Shown here: piece by piece, positions 56,949-64,000 of the stretch | Position numbering within the stretch: position 1 is the first letter of the stretch | Layout: each line of letters begins with the position of its first letter | From: Flammula alnicola | Lineage: Eukaryota; Basidiomycota; Agaricomycetes; Agaricales; Strophariaceae | NCBI GenBank assembly: GCA_015499995.1 | Contig: JADNRV010000003.1 | Span: forward strand, 434,001-498,000 | Direction of reading: 5' to 3' | Length of the DNA stretch: 64,000 nucleotides | The notes under the pieces: generated by a model | Database searches by the model: none | The model's input: only the letters and a program-made list of their open reading frames with translations | What the model was told of the DNA's origin: nothing | Made by a program: the position numbers and the translations under genes

Positions 56949-59900
56949 TCAGTCACAGTAGGCACCGAGACTCGCAGGCTTAATATGCAGTGCTATTGAG
57001 CACATGTTCCCGAAAGTGCATCATGAAGAACTCACCGCAACATCCCTGGCATATCTCAACAGAACGCCTCGCTTCACATTCAACTTGCCCTTGTCTGAGG
57101 CAAGCCACTCCGCCTTGCGTTGTTTCTGTTCATCCTCGTCCACAAACCAGTCAATCCTTCTGGTCGCAGAATCAATGACGATGCGGTCTCCGTCTTTCAC
57201 CAGGGCAATTGGGCCTCCCACTCGGGCTTCCGGGACGACGTGCCCAATGATGAATCCTCGACTAGCACCTGAGAAACGACCATCCGTTATAAGGGCTGTA
57301 GAGTTGGCCAACCCAGCGCCCGCAATTGCTCCAGTAGGACCTGTTTATTGTGAAAGCTCAGTTGGCTTGTCCGTATAATTTATGGTCAGAATAATTTACC
57401 TAGCATTTCTGGCATACCCGGTGCACCCTTAGGACCTTGGTACCTAAAAATGAGAACCATGCCCGGCTTAATTTCTCCCTTTTCCAATAAGACGTAAAAT
57501 CCTGCGAGACTATATAAAGCATCAGAGAAATGTTTATTAGATACCCACATATAACTGACTCGTCGAAACATTTCGCGATGCCCTAGTATCCATAAGTGAT
57601 GAAGTAAGGGTCACGAATAAGTAAAGCTGGACTTGCCTCAAAACGCAAACCCTCCTTTCCTGTCAATTTCGCTACGGCTGTCCCAGGTGCCAAGTTACCT
57701 CTGAGAATCGTTAAATGTCCTGTAGGTTTGATGGGATTGTCTAACCGTCGGAACACGTCTTGCTTGTCGAATTCTAGCTCGGCTACATCTACGAGGTTTT
57801 CAGCTAGAGTCTTTCCGGTTACTGTTAGCTGAGACCCGTCAATCAAGTCGGTATTGTTCAGCAAATATTTCAAGATGGCGGGTATGCCTCCGATCTTATG
57901 AATGTCCTCCATGTAATACCTGCCAGATGGCCTGCAATGTATTTCTTTCTGAGCAAATAAACGTTAGGAATTCTGGGACAGCTCACATCAGGTCAGCTAA
58001 AAATGGTGTCTTGTCTGCTATCATCTGGAAATCGTCAATGGCGAGCTCGATGTCGGCTGCTCGAGCCATGGCTAATAAATGCAAAACCTGGAAACCGACA
58101 ATGTATCGCGTAAATGGAGTGTGCGTTAAGGCTGAAAAATGTGCACGGACAGCATTTGTTGACCCGCCAAGGACGGTGATAATCACGATAGCATTCAAGA
58201 AGGAATTGCGCGTTAAGATGTCCCTGAATTGCGAATTACATTCAACAGATTGCCACACCACACAGTTCAATTGACCACGAACCTAGGTTTGATGTCCTTC
58301 GCCAAAAGGTTCTTGAGGTACCCCGCGGCTCTCACACACTCATGTACCTTTTCTATTTGACTAAGTTACAGGAAATGCATGGCCAGAACCAAAGATCGCT
58401 GGCTTACGAGGATATAAAGCTGGAGTGCTCGAAGAATAAGGCAAGGACATGCCGAGGGCCTGCGCAAGTCAGATTATTGCCTCTGACAAAGGCAGGAAAC
58501 TAACCTCAAGTGCAGAGCTCATAGTATTAGCGGTAAACATTCCTGCGCATGCTCCAGCCCCGGGGCAAGCATGTCTAACAACATCAAAACGCTCTTCATC
58601 GCTGATTTTTCCGACGGCGAATGCACCTTTTAATCTCATATAAGCTTATGAACGGTTGTCAGGCACCAGTATGGTGGTAAGAAACCCACCATAGACTCAA
58701 ACGCATCAGAAATGTTTACTGTTCCTCCCTTCTGCTTACCCATTGAAGGGCAATCTGGAAAAATAAATGCGATATGTCAACAGCGGTATTCCAGATGAAT
58801 AGAAGCATTACCCAAGTGCCTGACGCCAGCCTCAATGGTGCCTCCATATACTATGACAGTTGGGCGGTTATGACGGACTGCTGCCATGAAACAGCCAGGC
58901 ATGTTTTTGTCGCATCCTGGAATAGAAATGTTGCCATCATAGTGTTGGGCCTGTCACGACTCGTTGATTCCTAGCACGACGATGAAATACAGCACTATTT
59001 ACCATTACCACCTATGCATGTCGTATTACAGTTAACGTGCTGCGAATATCAAATTTCCGTAACTTACAGCTTCGATGGAATCGGCGATAATGTCGCGACT
59101 CGGGAGGCTGAAAGAATGGAGTTAGAAGACAAACGAGGACGAGATTGTCACTTACGAATAACGCATTCCTAAAGTTGATCAGGACCAAAGTTACAGTGCG
59201 TACAGGTGCAACGAGAATGTTCAATATACTTGCCATCAGTGCCCATCGTAATGGCGTCACTAAAATCGAATTGTAATTAGGTGTTCAAAAGGCAGATAAA
59301 CAGATGAATGTAGCTGACCTCACACCGATGGTGTTGAAGATGAGGCCAACAAGATCCTCTTGTTTGCAGCCTTCCTTGACATGCTTGGCCAGGTCAAGCT
59401 AGAACAGCAGCTAAGTTTATAATAAACTCTCAGCATTCAGCACAAGGCCTCTCACAAGATGAGAGTTGCAAGGATTTCCTAGTTTACGGGTTTAGATTGT
59501 TTTCCACATGCCGAAAGGTCGAAGTAGGGCATACCTTCCCACCAAACGGGCGAGATTCCAATCTATATCGTCCAAGGTAAGAGACACGTCATTCGACAGC
59601 ATTTAACAGAGCTACTAAACCTGAGGTTTGTTCATGTCATCTTCGTCCAGACCAACAGCGTAGACTGCGAGCACAGTCAAAATTGCCATGTAGACCGAAT
59701 GGATTAAGTTGTCTTACGCATGGCTTGCGCCCCGCCACGAATCTTTCAGAATAATCAGCATATGTACAGAATCCTTCTTGAGCGAAAAATGCGACCTTGT
59801 TCTGCGTCACCTGGCATGATATCTTGTTCAGGATTGCCGATCCTGAGGACGATTTCGGGATGGAGTGACTAGTAAAAGAGAGAAGAAACCAAGATCAGAA

Positions 59901-59963
59901 AATGTCAACGTGCAACCAAAGAGCGTCATAAACCAACATTTCAACGTCGCTTGAGGAAGCCAT
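56949..59963 (-). CDS. ILV3: Dihydroxy-acid dehydratase, mitochondrial branched-chain amino-acid synthesis
   Basis: Twenty-three exons, 597 aa: 59963-59938, 59868-59796, 59742-59718, 59664-59621, 59562-59535, 59478-59456, 59398-59319, 59259-59234, 59168-59156, 59107-59068, 59011-59003, 58950-58812, 58754-58686, 58644-58505, 58459-58408, 58352-58283, 58223-58151, 58087-57987, 57931-57637, 57582-57560, 57509-57400, 57340-57036, 56978-56949. It dehydrates 2,3-dihydroxy acids, the third common step to valine and isoleucine. Fe-S cysteines lie in [16 protein letters not shown] and [11 protein letters not shown]; other landmarks are [11 protein letters not shown] and [11 protein letters not shown] with the C-terminal LGAYCD. 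Introns 59169-59233 and 57583-57636 are GC-AG with donor GCAAGT. Exons 9 (13 nt) and 11 (9 nt) are microexons. The presequence is short or atypical. Confidence 0.94.
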
Positions 59964-60227
59964 CGCGGTGGAAGATAAGGATCCAGGGATTTCATCGTTC
60001 TAACTTTCAGCCGTCTTTATACAAGACTCGACTGTCTCTGAGAAGTGTCGCGGCGGATTTTAGGTCATTGGACCCAGTCCGGACCGTTGAAACGACTCCA
60101 AGATTCGTTTATAAAAAGCACGTGTATTTCTACGATTCAACCAATAAGGTCTAGTTAGATTGTCACCACTTGAGATGCTACAATACTATTGTACAAGTCT
60201 TGGTCAAGACGCTACATATTTTGAGGA

Positions 60228-62662
60228 TTAGAAGTCGAACCCCTCTCTGCGGAAAATTTCCAAATTGCTCTTTGCTTCAGGCTTGGCAAGGTCAGCGAGG
60301 TCGTTGCGTTTCTGGAAAGTATGCATAAGTTAGCAACAAACCCAACAACTCTTCTGGAGGATACTCACCATTGACTGCAAGGCACGACGAAGGGTGAACC
60401 AAAGTTGATCACTGGTGTCGCCGCTTGTAGTTTCTTGGAGGCTCAATGCACTCAGGAAGTGTTCAGCGGCTTCCTTGTCGGCACCGATATTTAAGCCTAG
60501 AGAGAGTTAGGTCAGAATTCAACTCTCAATCAGATTATAAATGGAAAGACTTACAGGCTACACCAACATTGTAAATCGCACGCGTGTATGTGGGTCGCAG
60601 CTGGAGGGCTTCTCGGTATGCGCCTAGAGCTTCTTCCGGCTTGTTACCATTGGAGAGGGATGATCCTAATCTGTTCCACAAGAGATAATCCTACAAATGA
60701 TGTCAGCGATAAACTATCTCACTTCAACAAGAATAGCATACCTTCGGCCGAACGTTCAAAGTGGCGACAAAACAATCCTGCGCCCGCTCATACTCTCCGT
60801 TTGTATAGAACAAAACACCCAACGCTATTTGCAAGTCTGGGTCCATTTTGTCCTGACCATGCTGAGTCCGCGCAAGGTCGAGGAATAGTTGCGTGATGCG
60901 CTCGTGGGTATCCCATGACGAATTCGTGGCCATGGCTTTATTGTTTCTTCTGAGACATGCACCTCTGGATATCTAGCTCTGAACCAGCGCAGTAACATAG
61001 TATGCGACGCTCGATCATAAGATTCATTCGTGAAAGATATCGCCAGTGACTGGGGGATGAGGTCTATCAGACGATATCATTTTCCTTTTGTTTATGTCAC
61101 TTACAAGCATTCCAGAGCCAGGAGCTCCGGCTTCCTCTGCCTTCCGTACACCGTGGAGGAGAGCACGCATGCCAGCTTCTTCACGTTCGTCCATGTTTCG
61201 AGTTTCACCGAGAAGGATCCACGTCTCGTATCCTCCTTCACCGAGTTCTCCCTGTTGAATAGCAGCTTCAAGCATCAAACCAGCCTCCGATAGGGACCCA
61301 TTCTGTTCTAAGAGTGCCTTGGCATCGTTTAGGAGCGAGCGCGAAGACGATGGGTCCAGATACTTGTTGTTCTGTTCTGGATTCAGAAGGATGAAATTTA
61401 GTCCATATCGAAGTACCATATCGAATAGTTCGCACCAAAGACATAATCTCCAAGGATGGGTATACCTTCGCCATCAAACTTGACGGCGTTATTTCCTAAT
61501 GCCTCGTCGAAATTGCCTATCCCGCCTTCCCATGCCTTCTGCATATTCGTGCCATAATCATATAGCTCGTCTCTTTCGGAGTTCATCAACTGAGAGAATT
61601 CAGCCTCCCATTTTGCGATATCTTCCTTTGGGGGAGGAAGGTCCGAGTTTTGAAGTTGATCCCATACCCTGGAGAAAGTGAGTAATTGGGATGGATGTTA
61701 TTGTTGCCCTCAGCTTACTTCTGGAAATCCAGAGAATGTTCACCGTCTTCTTCTCCTGCCTTCAGGGACGCATTCTTAAGAGCCTCCTCGATAGTTGTGA
61801 TATCATCATCAACTTCTTCGATACGAGAACTTTGTGCTTCTGCAGGGCCCAGCGATTCAACTATTTGCGCAAATGCTGCCTCGAAATCTGCTTCTCGGGC
61901 TTTTCCTTTCCCTTGATCGACGGCGGTGAAATTCGCAGCCGTGCCATACTGCATAGAAGGAGCATTCATCCCCATTCCGTACATTCCCATGGGCATAGAG
62001 CCTCCGTACATTGAACCCATGTAGGATGGTCGTTGCTGGACTATAAAATTATTTTTAAAAATTGATTTCCGAAAGGAAAGATGATCTATAAGCATACATT
62101 CAGGACCTCCAGGTATATTCTGCTGCAGAGGAGACGGGGATGAGCTCTGCTGAGGAGCATTGCTAAATTCAGCCGCCCATGCAGATTTGGCAGACTCTTC
62201 GTAAGCCCGCATCTGTTGTTGTTGCTCCAGTGCCCAAGCTTCGCTCAGTCCAGGTCGGGCGTTCATTTCATTCATCCTCATGAGTTCTGGGGGGTATTGC
62301 ATGGAAAATCCGGGGGTCATTCCATGTGATGAGGAGCCCCCTTCAAAGAATTGACGCGCAAGAGCAAGGTCTTGTTCATTAGCCGGAATGGACGATGAAC
62401 TTCCAGGAAGTTGGTGAAGCTAAGATCATTACGATGAGTCGAATGAGGCGATTTCCGGAATGACAATCATAGCACATACCCGAGAGCTAGATGGACCAGA
62501 TATCCTGTCCTATTAAACATGTTCAATGTCGTGTGGTCTTCAAAGTGGACCAAAGCTTACTTGTTGAAGACTGCGGTCGCCTTCGGTGTGCTTGAGCACT
62601 TGGGAGAGTGGATTTGCTGGAGTTGCGCATTCGGACCCAGAGATCAGGCCTTGGAAAGACAT
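60228..62662 (-). CDS. PEX5: Peroxisomal targeting signal 1 receptor, one frameshift
   Basis: Exons 62662-62561, 62509-62480, 62419-62107, 62040-61719, 61668-61436, 61376-61105, 61049-60742, 60690-60555, 60496-60369, 60311-60228; about 642 aa after allowing one missing base. Pex5 binds C-terminal SKL-type signals and shuttles cargo into peroxisomes. C12 in [10 protein letters not shown] is the conserved recycling ubiquitination site. Pentapeptide WxxxF/Y motifs for Pex14 (SAWAAEF, AKWEAEF) follow in a disordered region, then TPR repeats ([58 protein letters not shown]). One base is missing in the TTT at 60937-60939, where ...EETIK passes into [14 protein letters not shown]; the exon length agrees. 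Confidence 0.92.
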
Positions 62663-63832
62663 TTGAGAGGAAACCGGGAGAGCCAAAGAAGTTCAAAGGA
62701 CGAATGATGGTGGAGCAAGAGGTGAATAAGCGTCGTCCTCAGTGACCGGAGATGCGCAAGTATGCGGGGTTAAGCCAGTCGGTCCGGAGGTTGCCGGAAA
62801 GTGATAATTACATATGATTAATGATTTCCCGTTTGGTGACCTCGTACCTCACCAGACATTCAAGGACCTTTCATTCTCTGGAAATTTGCGCTCGAGGCTT
62901 ACTTACTTATACCACCAGCACGTCTTCCTGGAACTCAAGATACTTGCAAGATACTATCGTTTACTCGGTCACCGGTGCCAGTTGCTTGGTGAATTTTGTT
63001 AGATAAAAATGGATAAAAACCACATTTCTGGCTAGTATCACACCAAAAAATGGATTCAGACCCATGTCAGAAGTATATAGGAGTCTAGGACCGTCCGAGA
63101 TGTTATGTAGATCCGTGAATGCACCGGTGCCAAAGGAACATATGGAGCAAGAGACGAAAGCAAATATTTGGAGAAGTACTAAGCTCGAGCTCCTCGGAAA
63201 CACGTATGTAACCTCGAGAACATTTATTAGGCATCAGAAAGAGTACATAATTCGCCATCCTATGTCATTTTTATAAATCGATACCTCAGTCGAAAGCGAG
63301 CTCGAGGGCAATTATTCAAGCTTGTAAGCGGCTAGTAAGATCAGAATCATTGTCTCCCTTGATTTCTGTTAATCGAATTTGCAGTAGTTCGAGCCTAACT
63401 GTAAAGTGACGTGTTCAAATTGAAAGCGAGCCGAGTCGATATGGATTTGCTTTCCACGACGAGGAGGCTAGAGTCGACGGAGGGTTAGGATGGTTGTTGG
63501 GTCCTTGATTAATCGATTTCCGAATTGACAAGGCTTCATCCTTCGGTGTTGGATCTTTGATCAACATGGCATAGTCTATGTAGGCGCGAATGGGAAATAA
63601 GTACATTGCCACTTGGTGGTGAAAGATTCAAAGATTCTGATTCAGAACTGCGAGAAACGCCATCACGTGACTGTCGCGTTGGTAGAATGGAGGGGTTGTT
63701 CTCACGGGAGTGTTTGTTGAATGCCACTCTTCTTGCCCTCTGCCACAACCCTCCTTTTCGTTTTCCCGTCCCATCGTCCCTCTTGCGAGCTAGCAAAGGC
63801 CTGCTTGGTTAAAGCTCATCGTGAATAGCATA
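62663..63832. promoter_or_regulatory. Divergent intergenic region
   Basis: Upstream of PEX5 (minus) and of the gene entering at 63833 (plus). Short open frames here look random. A + strand pyrimidine-rich stretch at 63720-63785 precedes the start at 63833. Confidence 0.4.
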
Positions 63833-64000
63833 ATGACGTCCCGCAAATCTCCCTTGCGCGACCGTTTACTATCAAATTCTCCGGATCCTATCAAGTCGTC
63901 TATCTTGCGCGAGTCTGGTATGGGTTGGAGCTCCTCCTCGACAAACCCGATCCCTTCTTCTGGAAGTGCTGGCTCTATTACTTCACCGCTTCGCATAGCC
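63833..64000 (+). CDS. Start of an unidentified Ser/Pro-rich protein, cut by the window edge
   Basis: ATG 63833 opens a frame of 56 codons (MTSRKSPLRDRLLSNSPDP ... SSSSTNPIPSSGSAGS) that is still open at the last base. It lies just downstream of a CT-rich leader. The N-terminus is disordered with two SP-type phosphorylation-like sites. Nothing more can be said. Confidence 0.5.
   Translation, partial: MTSRKSPLRDRLLSNSPDPIKSSILRESGMGWSSSSTNPIPSSGSAGSITSPLRIA

Noticed and set aside
1..64000. CRISPR array, prokaryotic operons, or a secondary-metabolite cluster
   Set aside because: The DNA is intron-rich eukaryotic; no spaced direct repeats, and no PKS, NRPS, terpene synthase or P450 genes are seen.

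Overview
The window is nuclear DNA of a filamentous basidiomycete, most likely an Agaricomycete. Genes are close together on both strands and dense in introns of about 45-65 nt with GT(R)NGT donors and CTNAY-type branch sites. Several proteins belong to families I know mainly from basidiomycetes: a DUF7727-like four-TM protein, a large protein ending in a HicA-like domain, and an AlkB-type protein with AT-hooks. I rebuilt exon-intron structures by hand from frame continuity, splice sites and family conservation; none is checked against transcripts.

Left third (1-28 kb): an Hsp20-domain protein with a long disordered N-terminus (-); a 3.3-kb intergenic region with a tandem duplication; a PH-domain/coiled-coil protein (+); a 1256-residue AT-hook/SRA-like/zinc-cluster/AlkB dioxygenase (-), the most unusual gene here; mitochondrial ATP synthase delta subunit ATP16 (-); glutamate-cysteine ligase GSH1 (-); autophagy protein Beclin-1/ATG6 (-); an intronless caspase-fold protease (+); translesion DNA polymerase kappa with a UBZ finger (+).

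Middle (28-48 kb): RraA-like protein (-), TBC-domain Rab GAP GYP1 (+), a Nup50/Nup2-type nucleoporin (-), the ER-tethered MGA2/SPT23 transcription factor (-), a mitochondrial Mmc1-like protein (+), a VanZ-like membrane protein (-), a Rec114-like meiotic candidate (+), and the HicA-domain protein (-). Four neighbouring genes between 28.1 and 35.2 kb carry many single-base deletions, mostly in short homopolymers, although their protein sequence is otherwise well conserved. Consensus-sequence error is the simplest reading.

Right third (48-64 kb): a single-pass surface protein (+); a 1.4-kb non-autonomous DNA transposon flanked by TA, with imperfect terminal inverted repeats and a 34-bp perfect palindrome; a DUF7727-like protein (+); Ap4A phosphorylase APA2 (+); the 3' part of another single-TM protein (+); dihydroxy-acid dehydratase ILV3 with 23 exons (-); peroxisomal import receptor PEX5 (-); and the start of an unidentified Ser-rich protein running off the right edge (+).

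Most genes are housekeeping (mitochondrial ATP synthesis, glutathione and branched-chain amino-acid synthesis, autophagy, peroxisome import, membrane traffic) with no cluster logic. GC-AG introns with the donor GCAAGT recur in three genes, and microexons of 5-17 nt in four.
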